In this document: positions 1-6,758 of the stretch, in pieces | How positions within the stretch are numbered: the stretch's first letter is position 1 | How the letters are laid out: each line of letters opens with the position of its first letter | Source of the DNA: Tepidimonas alkaliphilus | Lineage (GTDB): Bacteria; Pseudomonadota; Gammaproteobacteria; Burkholderiales; Burkholderiaceae_C | Reading direction: 5' to 3' | Assembly: GCF_007556595.1 (NCBI RefSeq) | Contig: NZ_VJNB01000002.1 | Span: forward strand, 1 to 64,000 | DNA length: 64,000 bases | Notes under the pieces: generated by a model | Told to the model about the DNA's origin: nothing | Database searches by the model: none | The model's input: the letters and a program-made list of their open reading frames with translations, nothing else | Made by a program: the position numbers and the translations under genes

Positions 1-5
1 GGGGG

Positions 6-44
6 CAATGGGGGGGCTATGGGGTAGCGATAGCCTCCCCATTG
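6..44. repeat. 15-bp inverted repeat / hairpin
   Basis: CAATGGGGGGGCTAT (6-20) is complementary to ATAGCCTCCCCATTG (30-44) except at one position (14 against 36) that would be a G-T pair, around a 9-base loop. It lies just downstream of the small gene ending at 72. No T-run follows on the minus strand, so it is not a typical intrinsic terminator. It could be an RNA structure, a protein-binding site or a DNA-processing site. Confidence 0.6.
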
Positions 45-71
45 GGGGAGTGATGGGCAGGCCTGTGGCGG

Positions 72-284
72 CTATTCGAAGCTGCGTGGGTTCTGGATCA
101 CGACGATGTCTTGCTGCACAGTCTCGGCCTTCAGCGTCTCCACGACCACGCGCAAAAGGTGCGCCATCGCCGTCGCATCCCGCACAGGCAGGCGGCCAGC
201 CAGCGCGTCGCGATACAGCCGTCCGGCCTCGGTGCGGACGTCTGCCATCGTCTCCAGCTTCGGCCTTCGTGCACGTGGGGCCAT
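72..284 (-). CDS. Small hypothetical element protein (70 aa)
   Basis: A short basic-to-neutral protein that I do not recognise. It starts MAPRARRPKLETMADVRTEA and looks helical, with an alternating R/A/E/L pattern and no cysteines or membrane segment. The ATG at 284 has a good Shine-Dalgarno (GGAGG, about 8 bases upstream), which supports it as real. It follows the 90-residue gene at 314-586 after 29 bases, in the same direction as the other element genes, and is probably the same transcript. Function unknown; a role in packaging or a small phage accessory role is possible only from position. Confidence 0.55.
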   Translation of the reverse strand: MAPRARRPKLETMADVRTEAGRLYRDALAGRLPVRDATAMAHLLRVVVETLKAETVQQDIVVIQNPRSFE

Positions 285-313
285 CGGTCAATCCTCCCTT
301 TCGAATCAACGGC

Positions 314-586
314 TTACGCGCAATTCTGCGACCAGTTTGGAAGCCATTGCAGCGGCTCCGGCGGCTCCTGACCGCGCGCCAGCGCGACAACGCAACGCAG
401 CAGCTCGGCCTGCCAGCCGGTCACCGCGATCGTCGGCAACACCAGCTCCAGCAGGCCAGCGCGGCCATGATCGAGCAGCGCCAGCACGTCCGGCGCGGCC
501 TCAGCGGCCTTGCGCGGATCGCCCAGCTGCAGCGCCTCCAGGCGGCGCGCGGCCTCGAGAACGTGCGGCTGCAGGCGCTCAGGCAT
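314..586 (-). CDS. Small hypothetical element protein (90 aa)
   Basis: An unrecognised protein rich in leucine and alanine, predicted mostly helical, with a tryptophan/proline-rich tail (PLQWLPNWSQNCA). Its ATG at 586 overlaps the end of the upstream gene (stop at 579-581) by 8 bases, so translation is probably coupled. I see no clear ribosome-binding site of its own. The overlap and shared strand support a real gene in the element operon. No family assignment is possible from sequence alone. Confidence 0.5.
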   Translation of the reverse strand: MPERLQPHVLEAARRLEALQLGDPRKAAEAAPDVLALLDHGRAGLLELVLPTIAVTGWQAELLRCVVALARGQEPPEPLQWLPNWSQNCA

Positions 587-806
587 GCCGCGTCAACTGA
601 TCCAACGCTTCCTCAGTGCGCCGTCGCGCCTCATCGGCCAGAAAGCCCACGGCGGCAGTGGCGTTCAGCACCAGGCGCGGGTCGGGCCTGCATTCGCCGT
701 CAATGGCGTCCAGCATCAGGCACTCGACCAGCGTCGCAACTGCGCGCGCGGCGTTCAGTAGCTCCTCGACCTCTTCGACAACGATGGCTGCGCTTCGGCG
801 CTGCAT
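579..806 (-). CDS. Small hypothetical element protein (75 aa)
   Basis: Unrecognised, helical, acidic in its first half (VVEEVEELLNAARAVATLVE). The frame stays open farther upstream, but that part overlaps the preceding gene. The ATG at 806 begins 2 bases after the stop of that gene (809-811), the natural start in a coupled operon. The sequence ends with an amphipathic stretch (ADEARRRTEEALDQL). Nothing identifies its function. It lies just after a gene whose relatives often sit upstream of phage terminase genes, so a packaging-related role is conceivable. Confidence 0.5.
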   Translation of the reverse strand: MQRRSAAIVVEEVEELLNAARAVATLVECLMLDAIDGECRPDPRLVLNATAAVGFLADEARRRTEEALDQLTRHA

Positions 807-808
807 GA

Positions 809-1066
809 TCACGGCTCCCAGGTGACAACGATGTCCTTCGGCCCCTCGACGTGGTGGGGCAACAGTTTCTCTACCAGCCGCAGGTATGCGGCCACAATGC
901 GCGGGTCGTCGCTGGTGGCGCACTTCAGCAAATAGGAAGCGCCGCCGGCCTGACGCAGCGACTCCTCGATCATGGCCTTGATGTCGGCGGTCAGCTTGTT
1001 CGGCGTGCCCTTTGGGCGTCCCTTGCCAGCGTTCGGCGGTCGGCGTTTGGGTGGCTCGATTGTCAT
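809..1066 (-). CDS. Phage packaging-associated small protein (DUF5681-like)
   Basis: An 85-residue protein with an N-terminal basic stretch GKGRPKGTPNK (about residues 14-24) followed by a helical body. This RPKGTPNK-type start is familiar from small phage proteins usually encoded just upstream of the large terminase; some behave like small terminase subunits. The ATG at 1066 is preceded by AAAGGAGTCCGTG, giving a good ribosome-binding site (GGAG). The frame extends upstream to 1114, but that start has no such support. It follows the SSB gene after 44 bases. The family call rests on this motif only; a DNA-binding or terminase-related role is inferred. Confidence 0.55.
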   Translation of the reverse strand: MTIEPPKRRPPNAGKGRPKGTPNKLTADIKAMIEESLRQAGGASYLLKCATSDDPRIVAAYLRLVEKLLPHHVEGPKDIVVTWEP

Positions 1067-1110
1067 CACGGACTCCTTTGGGTGACAGTATCCGTCAGCA
1101 GTTTGGTGGA

Positions 1111-1554
1111 TCAAAGCGGAAGGCCGCCCAGGTCGTCGTCAGGCAACGGCTGCTGCGCGCGCAGCGCGGCGCTGTGGCGGCGCTGGCGGTCGGGGGTGCG
1201 CGTAGTATGCGTACCCCCGTCGCGGCGGTCGGTCGCGGCCTCACGGCGGCGGCGCACGGTGTAGGGCGTCAGGATGGCGTGCACCAGCAGCCGCAGCGAA
1301 GGCCTGACCTCGCCGGTCTTCGCGGTGAAGGTCGAGGCGCTCAGCTCACCCGCAGCGGCCAGCGCATCGCCGTCGCACAGCGCCAGCAGCTGCTGCACAA
1401 CGTCGGCGTCGAATGCAATCGCGCTCACCAGGTGCTGCCCGCCGTCGCCGTCCGTAACGGCCAGCCGCGCGGTGGCGTAGGCCCTGCCGGTCTTTGTCTC
1501 GCGGCGCACGGGGTCGCCGTGCAGGCGGCCTTGGATCAGCGCGTCAATCGCCAT
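1111..1554 (-). CDS. Single-stranded DNA-binding protein-like (OB fold)
   Basis: A 147-residue protein with an SSB/PriB-like OB-fold beginning: DALIQGRLHGDPVRRETKTG, then ATARLAVT and a second strand region ending VHAILTPY (about residue 98). A basic linker rich in R/T/Q follows, and an acidic-hydrophobic tail PDDDLGGLPL. Classical SSB ends in DDDIPF, the docking tail for replication and repair partners. Here the acidic run is kept but the terminal Pro-Phe is replaced. The start at 1554 has a strong Shine-Dalgarno and overlaps the previous gene by 11 bases. Together with the primase upstream it points to element-encoded DNA replication. Confidence 0.75.
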   Translation of the reverse strand: MAIDALIQGRLHGDPVRRETKTGRAYATARLAVTDGDGGQHLVSAIAFDADVVQQLLALCDGDALAAAGELSASTFTAKTGEVRPSLRLLVHAILTPYTVRRRREAATDRRDGGTHTTRTPDRQRRHSAALRAQQPLPDDDLGGLPL

Positions 1555-2248
1555 GACGCTCCTCCTGAAGGTCTTGGAATGTCTCGCACCGATGCGGCTG
1601 CGTCACCAGCTGCTGCGCCAGCGGCAGATGTAATGCCGCGCAGTGCCAGCGGGACGTGGTGCCAACGCGCAGGCTGCGGCACTCCAAGCACAGCCGCCGG
1701 TCGTCGCCCGTGCGGTCACGCCAGTGCAGCACGTCGCTCGCCAAATCGGCCTGCTGCGGGTCAAGCCCCAGCACCACGGCGCGGCGGTGGCGCTGCTCCA
1801 TCGCGGCCAGCTCCTTCGCGGTCGCAGGCGTCCAGTTGCGGCGCGCGGTCTCGAACGGGTGGGTCTGCGTCCCCGATCCGTGGGCGGCCAGCTGCTGGCG
1901 CTCGAACGCCTTGCACACGGCGGCATGCCCGGCAGGCGGCCAGCGGATCGCGAAGTGAGCGGCCAGCCCAGCCTCGACAGGCCGGGCGCACGTGCCAGCG
2001 CTGGTTCGGTGGGCGCACGCGGCGCAGGTGCGGTCGGCAGGCACCCCCGGATCGGGGGCCCCTCCGGTGAGGGCTGGCGCGGCGGAAGACCCTGCCAGCA
2101 ACACCAGCAGCTCGTCGCGGTGCTCGCGCAGCAGCGGCGTGAGTTCCCGCACGGCCTCGGCGGGGCCAGCCACGCGCAAGCGGCCAGCCTCGGCGGCCAG
2201 CGTGATGCCGGCAGCCGCGCAGCGGGTCAGCAGTTCGCGCGCGGTCAT
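1544..2248 (-). CDS. TubC N-terminal-domain-like protein with cysteine clusters
   Basis: A 234-residue protein. Residues 1-50 (ARELLTRCAAAGITL, then RLRVAGPAEAV and LLREHRDELLVLL) match the TubC N-terminal docking-domain pattern, also seen in proteins encoded next to phage and plasmid primases. Two cysteine-rich regions follow: CAACAH plus a downstream C-x3-C pair, and CLECRSL with a later CAALH and C near the end. They could bind zinc. The ATG at 2248 overlaps the primase stop as ATGA and has GGAGG seven bases upstream, which decides the start. It sits between primase and SSB, so a replication accessory role is inferred; no enzyme motif is seen. Confidence 0.65.
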   Translation of the reverse strand: MTARELLTRCAAAGITLAAEAGRLRVAGPAEAVRELTPLLREHRDELLVLLAGSSAAPALTGGAPDPGVPADRTCAACAHRTSAGTCARPVEAGLAAHFAIRWPPAGHAAVCKAFERQQLAAHGSGTQTHPFETARRNWTPATAKELAAMEQRHRRAVVLGLDPQQADLASDVLHWRDRTGDDRRLCLECRSLRVGTTSRWHCAALHLPLAQQLVTQPHRCETFQDLQEERHGD

Positions 2249-4776
2249 AGCCATTCCTCCAGCCGGTCGTCGCCCAGCGGCGCTGGATTCGCCACATCCA
2301 TCACCGGCGAAGGCGGCGAATCCGGCGAAAACCCTTGCGGCGCAGGGCTTGCAGCATGACGAACGGCTGGCGAAGAGTGGCGAACAGCCGGCGAAGGATC
2401 GGCATGGTGCGCTGGCGATTCGCCATCTTTCGCCGCGTCTTCGCCACGCGCGAAGCCTTGGGAATCAAGGCTTTTCGCCGCTTTCGCCGTTTTCGCTGCG
2501 AGTGGCGATAGGGAATCGCCGACCACGGCCACAGCGCCGCCCCGAACCTGCACCACGCCAGTCTCGACCAGCCGCGCCACGGCAGCGTCGCGCACCTCGG
2601 CGCTGCGCAGCGCGCGCGGGCCTTGCCGGATGATTTCGGTGCTGGTGGCGCGCGCGCCAGGCCGATCCAGCAGCCAGCGCAGTAGTGCCAGGGCATGGTC
2701 GGCGGCCTTGTCGCGCTGGCGGCGGCCCAGCGCGGCCTGCCAACACCCAAGGCTGTAGCTGGCCAGCGCCACACCGTTGTGCGCGTCTTCCATGCTCACC
2801 ACCGCGTGCCCACGGATGGCGGTCAGCACGCCAGCAACACGGGTTGCCTGCTCGGCGGCGCGCAGCGCGAAGGGGCGCACGTCCCACAGGTCGCCGCCGC
2901 GCGCAGCGCGGCGCTCGCAGGCCTCAAAGAAGTCCGCCAGAACCTGCCGCGCCTCATCGCTCAGGCGCAAGACGATGCGCTCGCCGTCCGGCTCTGGCAG
3001 CGCCAGCAAATCCTCGCAGCGCATCCACCAGCGCCGAACATGGGGATCGTCTTCGGGCCTCCAGATGAGATGGCGGCGCGGCTTCGGCATCGGCGGCCAG
3101 GCCAGCAGGAAGCGCGGCCACAATCCGATCTGCGCCAGCAGCGGATCGTGTAGCGCCTCAGCTACGGCAGCAGGTTGCACTGCCAGGTGGGCAGACAACC
3201 TCAACCCACTGCGCTCGAATCGCCCTTGGCCAGCGCGCAGCACAGACAGATGACCACGATCCCAGAGTCCGCACAGAGCGGCGGCGGTCTTGGCTCGGTG
3301 CTCGGCGCTGAAGCCGTGACCGGCCAGCACGGCGGCAGCTTCGGTGCTGAACACACCTTGACAGGCCACCCCTTCGGCGAAGGCGCGCCGCAGGCCCTCG
3401 ACGGTCATGTCGCTGCACAGTCGGTGCGGCGCGGTCGGCGGCTCTGGTGGTGGCTCGCCCTTTTTGCGGCTGCCCAGCGCGGCCTCGTGATCGCGCAAGG
3501 CCTGCTGGTAGGCTTCGTTTGCCTGCCGCTGCCAGCGGTAAACCGCTGCGCTGGTGATGCGATCAGCGGCGTCTTTTCCCGTCCCGCTGGCGGCCGCCGT
3601 CAGCGCAAACAACGACAGGGGACGGCGGTCGCCATCGATGGTTTCCACGTCCCAATGGGCCGAAGCCAGCAGCGCCGCCACGGACAACAGACCACTGCCG
3701 ACGATGGCGGCCTCGACCTGCCGTCCGCCCGCAATGGCGCGGCACACCCCGGCCAGCGGCCCCAGCGCCTCGACGGGGAAGATCGGCATGATGTCGCCGA
3801 TGTCCGGCTCCAGACGCTGGCGCGCGGCCTCGAGGATGGTCTCGCGATCCAGCGCTTCCCCATCGTCCGCCGCCGCCTCGGCGGCTTCGATCAGGCGGCG
3901 CACGGCCTGCGCCCCTTCGGCCCGGTGCAGGTCATTGAAATCCAGCGCCCCGGCTCGCCCATCCGACCAGCGCGGCACGGCCAGCCTCGCCCCCACGGCC
4001 TTCGCCGCCTCGACGGCTGCCGTCAGGCCGGGATTGCCTTCGGTTGCGGCGTCGTTGTCGGCAGCAACGACCAGCTCGGCATCCGGCAGCTTGTCGCGCA
4101 GCGCCCGCGCTACGGGCAGCAGGTTGCCCGACGACATCGCGGCGGCAGTCGCAAGCCCCGTGCTTTCGTAAATCGACGCGGCGGTTGCCACGCCTTCGCA
4201 GAGCACAACGACGCCATCGGGCCTGCCAACCGACCAGTAACAGGCCTGCGTCCTACCGCCAGGCAGGAAGCGCTTGGTGCCGCCCGGCCCGATGGTCTGC
4301 AAGCTCCACAGTTTGCCGGTCGTGTCGCGCAGCGGCACCAGCAGCAGGCCGTCCGATGAGACCCGCAGGCCGTGCGGCTGGATGCCTTTTTTGATCAGGT
4401 AGCCGTGATCGGCGGGAGCGGGCGCAGCAGACCGCCAGAGCTCGGCGGCACGGGCTGCAGCCTCTTCCTGTCGTTGCTGGCGCTCGGCTTCGGCCTGCCG
4501 TCGGGCCTGCTCGATCTGGCGCTGGCGCTCGCGGCGCTGCTGGGCCGTGACCGGCTGGTCATCGTCAACGAAGGCGACAGCATCTTCCCCGGTGCGCCAG
4601 TTGCGCACAAACGCACCCGCGCCGTCTGGGAAGACGTAGGCGCTGCCATCGCCTCGACCAGCAGCTCCAGCCCCGGCCACATCGCAGCGAGCCCACCGGC
4701 CCGGCTCGGCGTGACGCGGCGGCTCCAGGCCCACCTGCTGGCAGGCGCGCACCACGGCATCAACCCAGGTCAGCAT
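2245..4776 (-). CDS. Toprim primase / DUF3987 helicase-like replication protein
   Basis: An 843-residue multidomain replication protein. Residues 1-75 form a DnaG-like N-terminal region, followed by a charged coiled stretch of R/Q/E. A Toprim domain spans about 140-290, with catalytic glutamate in VVLCEGVATA (E194) and the AADND pair (D240, D242). From about 330 a DUF3987 domain follows, with a P-loop-like ASGTGKD at 397-402. The ATG at 4776 has GGAGG seven bases upstream. It overlaps the gene before it by 17 bases and the gene after it by 4. The last 80 or so codons carry an unusual repeat array that may be the replication origin. The inferred role is initiating element DNA synthesis. Confidence 0.88.
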   Translation of the reverse strand: MLTWVDAVVRACQQVGLEPPRHAEPGRWARCDVAGAGAAGRGDGSAYVFPDGAGAFVRNWRTGEDAVAFVDDDQPVTAQQRRERQRQIEQARRQAEAERQQRQEEAAARAAELWRSAAPAPADHGYLIKKGIQPHGLRVSSDGLLLVPLRDTTGKLWSLQTIGPGGTKRFLPGGRTQACYWSVGRPDGVVVLCEGVATAASIYESTGLATAAAMSSGNLLPVARALRDKLPDAELVVAADNDAATEGNPGLTAAVEAAKAVGARLAVPRWSDGRAGALDFNDLHRAEGAQAVRRLIEAAEAAADDGEALDRETILEAARQRLEPDIGDIMPIFPVEALGPLAGVCRAIAGGRQVEAAIVGSGLLSVAALLASAHWDVETIDGDRRPLSLFALTAAASGTGKDAADRITSAAVYRWQRQANEAYQQALRDHEAALGSRKKGEPPPEPPTAPHRLCSDMTVEGLRRAFAEGVACQGVFSTEAAAVLAGHGFSAEHRAKTAAALCGLWDRGHLSVLRAGQGRFERSGLRLSAHLAVQPAAVAEALHDPLLAQIGLWPRFLLAWPPMPKPRRHLIWRPEDDPHVRRWWMRCEDLLALPEPDGERIVLRLSDEARQVLADFFEACERRAARGGDLWDVRPFALRAAEQATRVAGVLTAIRGHAVVSMEDAHNGVALASYSLGCWQAALGRRQRDKAADHALALLRWLLDRPGARATSTEIIRQGPRALRSAEVRDAAVARLVETGVVQVRGGAVAVVGDSLSPLAAKTAKAAKSLDSQGFARGEDAAKDGESPAHHADPSPAVRHSSPAVRHAASPAPQGFSPDSPPSPVMDVANPAPLGDDRLEEWL
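2288..2520. repeat. Inverted iteron-like array of GGCGAA/TTCGCC, candidate replication origin
   Basis: Plus-strand GGCGAA occurs at 2306, 2315 and 2324 (9-base spacing) and at 2369, 2379 and 2390 (10 and 11). The complement TTCGCC occurs at 2419, 2429 and 2440 (10 and 11) and at 2474 and 2483, then TTCGCT at 2492 (9 and 9). An outlying TTCGCC lies at 2288. The two halves are oppositely oriented around about 2407 and show the same spacing classes. Regular short iterons next to or inside a primase gene are a known layout for origins of phage satellites and small replicons. Origin function is inferred. Confidence 0.6.
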
Positions 4777-4999
4777 GGTGCACCTCCCGCGTCAAGCCAA
4801 GGAATCGCTCCAAGGCGCTGATGCGGCCATGCAGCACACCGATCTCGAACCAGCGCGCCGCCTCCGGGTCGTCTGGCAGGTCCAGGTCTTGCGCGCCATC
4901 GGCCATTGCGTTACCATCGCGAATGCCGATCGCACCCCCAACCCGATTCGGCAACCCCACCTCGGTGGGGTTTTCTTTTTGGATTTGCACTGCGCTCAT
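4760..4999 (-). CDS. Small hypothetical protein coupled to primase
   Basis: A 79-residue unrecognised protein. The start ATG at 4999 overlaps the stop of the AlpA-like gene as ATGA, and its 3' end overlaps the primase start by 17 bases, so it sits inside a translationally coupled set. The C-terminal half (LPDDPEAARWFEIGVLHGRI and on to EVHH) looks like a compact helical domain. The N-terminal part includes QKENPTEVGLPN, whose DNA forms a perfect terminator hairpin on the opposite strand. A shorter product from the ATG at 4906 is possible. No function can be assigned. Confidence 0.55.
   Translation of the reverse strand: MSAVQIQKENPTEVGLPNRVGGAIGIRDGNAMADGAQDLDLPDDPEAARWFEIGVLHGRISALERFLGLTREVHHADLG
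4953..4980 (+). terminator. Intrinsic terminator on the plus strand, inside a minus-strand gene
   Basis: AACCCCAC (4953-4960), loop CTCG, GTGGGGTT (4965-4972), then TTCTTTTT. The 8-bp stem is perfect, the tetraloop is compact and a T-rich tail follows on the plus strand only. It lies within the coding region of the 79-residue gene on the other strand, so it would stop antisense transcription coming from the primase side. Confidence 0.6.
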
Positions 5000-5211
5000 T
5001 TGCTGCCCTCCCGAATTAACCGCAGCACATCGGCGGTTCGCCAGCCAAGGCGGCCAGAAATGCGCACGGGCTGAAGGGGGCCGCGCCCCAGGGATGCCCA
5101 AACGCGCAAGGTTTGCGGTTTTCGGCAAAGAATTTCGGCAGCTTCGTGCGTGGTGAGGATCGGACGCACGCGCGGGTCAATTGCAATTTCGTTTGCTTCG
5201 CTCAGCTTCAT
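4996..5211 (-). CDS. AlpA/excisionase-like helix-turn-helix regulator
   Basis: A 71-residue protein with a winged-helix excisionase/AlpA (MerR superfamily) pattern: LTTHEAAEILCRKPQTLRVW (helix-turn-helix, about residues 19-38), then GRGPLQPVRISGRLGWRTADV with the wing and the second helix. In P4-like elements AlpA-type proteins switch on integrase and excision genes. The ATG at 5211 has GGAG seven bases upstream; a longer TTG-initiated form (5226) is less likely. A 7-bp inverted repeat (5220-5239) lies right before the gene and could be its operator. First gene of the coupled replication operon. Confidence 0.8.
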   Translation of the reverse strand: MKLSEANEIAIDPRVRPILTTHEAAEILCRKPQTLRVWASLGRGPLQPVRISGRLGWRTADVLRLIREGSK

Positions 5212-5219
5212 TTTGCGCT

Positions 5220-5239
5220 CCGTCAATTGGCGTTGACGG
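5220..5239. promoter_or_regulatory. Inverted repeat upstream of AlpA-like gene
   Basis: CCGTCAA (5220-5226), spacer TTGGCG, TTGACGG (5233-5239) is a perfect 7-bp inverted repeat. It touches the ribosome-binding region of the AlpA-like gene starting at 5211. It could be an operator for autoregulation or an mRNA hairpin that limits translation. Confidence 0.45.
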
Positions 5240-5304
5240 AGTGCAGTTTGTCGCTGATGCGCGCGTTTGTCCGCTAGATTCGCGCAGATTTTTCGGGCTC
5301 GAAT

Positions 5305-6099
5305 CTACCGCAAGTGGTTGCGGACATCGTCTTCGCTGACGTCTTCGCCGGTCAGCACGGAGGCGCAGGCGGCCACGACGCGGTTCAGTCGCGGCAGGCG
5401 CAGGATGTCGTCGCGCGCATCGTCGCGATCCACGGCCCAGCGCAGCGCGCGCAGGAATTCGGCCTTGCCGTTCGCCTTGCGGCTTGCCACGGCGGCAGCT
5501 GCCATGTCGCGCTCGGCGTAGCGCTTGGGCGTCAGGTCTATCTCGCGCAGGCGCTCGGTCAGCTCGCGCAAGGCGGCAGCGCCGAATTCGAATGTTGACC
5601 GGGCATCGCGCGGAATGCAATCCAGCGCCTCGGCAGCCGCGAGTTTGCGCGCCATTTGCTGCGCCAGCCGCTCGATATCGGATCGCAGCGCGGCAGCTGT
5701 AGCCCATTGGCTACGCGCATACCCGTAATCGAATGCAGCCCAGCGCACGGCGTCAAACAGCGTCACCAGCAGGTATTCATCGCGGGCGCTGCTGGCGGCC
5801 AATTCGTAGGCCTCGCGCATTCGGATATCGGCGGCCAGGGCCTCGACGTAGCGCAATTCCTCGCGCAGGCGCGCGGCCCATCGGCGGGCGCGGGCCGCCT
5901 CATTTTGATCCTCGCAGTTTGCGGCCTTGCGCTGCTCATCGGCCAGCAGCCGAAACAGCCCCGGCGCAGCCTCGTCGCCTTCGGCAAGCCAGCGCAGCCA
6001 ATCGGCCACGGCCTTCGGCACCCAGCGCGCCACGCGCAGGCGCTGCGGGCTGCTTGCGCAGACGTCCGCGCCCTCGAAACAGCCTCCGCCAGCATCCAT
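5305..6099 (-). CDS. Hypothetical element protein (264 aa)
   Basis: I do not recognise this protein. It is rich in alanine, arginine and glutamate and almost entirely helical. Residues about 35-110 look coiled-coil-like (DEQRKAANCEDQNEAARARR). A short hydrophobic/aromatic patch follows (TLFDAVRWAAFDYGYARSQW), then more charged helices. No catalytic motif or membrane segment is evident. The ATG at 6099 has a G-run (GGGGGGG) as possible ribosome-binding site. It lies between the antitoxin gene (47 bases upstream) and the AlpA-like gene (93 bases downstream), in a position where satellites carry regulators or interference genes. Function unknown. Confidence 0.6.
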   Translation of the reverse strand: MDAGGGCFEGADVCASSPQRLRVARWVPKAVADWLRWLAEGDEAAPGLFRLLADEQRKAANCEDQNEAARARRWAARLREELRYVEALAADIRMREAYELAASSARDEYLLVTLFDAVRWAAFDYGYARSQWATAAALRSDIERLAQQMARKLAAAEALDCIPRDARSTFEFGAAALRELTERLREIDLTPKRYAERDMAAAAVASRKANGKAEFLRALRWAVDRDDARDDILRLPRLNRVVAACASVLTGEDVSEDDVRNHLR

Positions 6100-6146
6100 T
6101 TCGCCCCCCCCTATTCGCCGGAATTACGCCTCCGGCGCGGCGTCGT

Positions 6147-6434
6147 TTATGAGGTCTCGACCCGCACGCGCAGCCGCGCGCCCACGGCTTCGGCGTAGCG
6201 CTGCAGGGTGCGCAGCGTCGGGGCGGTGCGGCCCGATTCCAGCCGCGCAATGGCGCTTTGCGTGGTGCCCATGCGCTGCGCCAGCTCGGCTTGCGACAGT
6301 CCGGCGCGGGCGCGCGCCTCGATCAGCAGCCGCGCGGCCTCATACTGCGGGGCCAGTTCGTCAAAGGCGCGCTGCACGTCCGGATCGCACAGCAGGCGCT
6401 CTTCCAGGGCGTCAGGTTTGCGGGTCTTGCTCAT
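6147..6434 (-). CDS. HigA-like antitoxin (XRE helix-turn-helix)
   Basis: A 95-residue protein with a C-terminal Cro/C1-type helix-turn-helix: ARAGLSQAELAQRMGTTQSA, then IARLESGRTAPTLRTLQRYA (about residues 42-82). This matches HigA-type antitoxins, which bind the toxin and repress their own operon. The start ATG at 6434 lies inside the toxin gene (23-base overlap), the toxin-first order usual for HigBA. The frame is open farther upstream, but that part overlaps the toxin and reads as non-coding (cysteine-rich). The likely operator is the inverted repeat at 6759-6776. Confidence 0.87.
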   Translation of the reverse strand: MSKTRKPDALEERLLCDPDVQRAFDELAPQYEAARLLIEARARAGLSQAELAQRMGTTQSAIARLESGRTAPTLRTLQRYAEAVGARLRVRVETS

Positions 6435-6753
6435 CGTCCACTCTCCGCAGGCGTTGCAGGGCCGTTTCGATGGCGCGGCGCGGGGTCTTGTCGGTTTTCT
6501 TGACGAAGACGTGCAGCACCAGCAGCCGCTGCCCGCTGCGCGCCACGTAAAGCGCGCGCGCAATGCCATCGCGTCCGCGCAGGCGCATTTCCCACAGCTT
6601 GCCGTGCACCGGGCGCACGTAGGGCATGCCAACCTGCTGCGGGCCGAACTCCAACAGCAGGCGGCGCACGTGCAGGAAGTGCGCGCGCACGTCGGCGGGC
6701 AGCGCCAGCAGCTCCGCCTCAGCCTCCGGCAGCAGCTCCATCGTCCAGGCCAT
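6412..6753 (-). CDS. HigB/RelE-family toxin (Gp49-like)
   Basis: A 113-residue protein of the phage-derived Gp49/HigB family, ribosome-dependent mRNA interferases. Diagnostic stretches are MELLPEAEAELLALPADVRA at the start, then KLWEMRLRGRDGIARALYVA (about residues 52-71) and LLVLHVFVKKTDKTPRRAIE (about 77-96), with the conserved basic and aromatic residues of the RelE fold. The ATG at 6753 begins 27 bases after the integrase stop. The gene overlaps its antitoxin. It probably stabilises the element in the host or acts in phage defence; this is inference from family and location. Confidence 0.87.
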   Translation of the reverse strand: MAWTMELLPEAEAELLALPADVRAHFLHVRRLLLEFGPQQVGMPYVRPVHGKLWEMRLRGRDGIARALYVARSGQRLLVLHVFVKKTDKTPRRAIETALQRLRRVDDEQDPQT

Positions 6754-6758
6754 GATGG

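Noticed and set aside
2288-2520. CRISPR-like array
   Set aside because: Repeat units are only 6 bases with 3-5 base gaps, and the orientation inverts in the middle. It suits iterons, not CRISPR.
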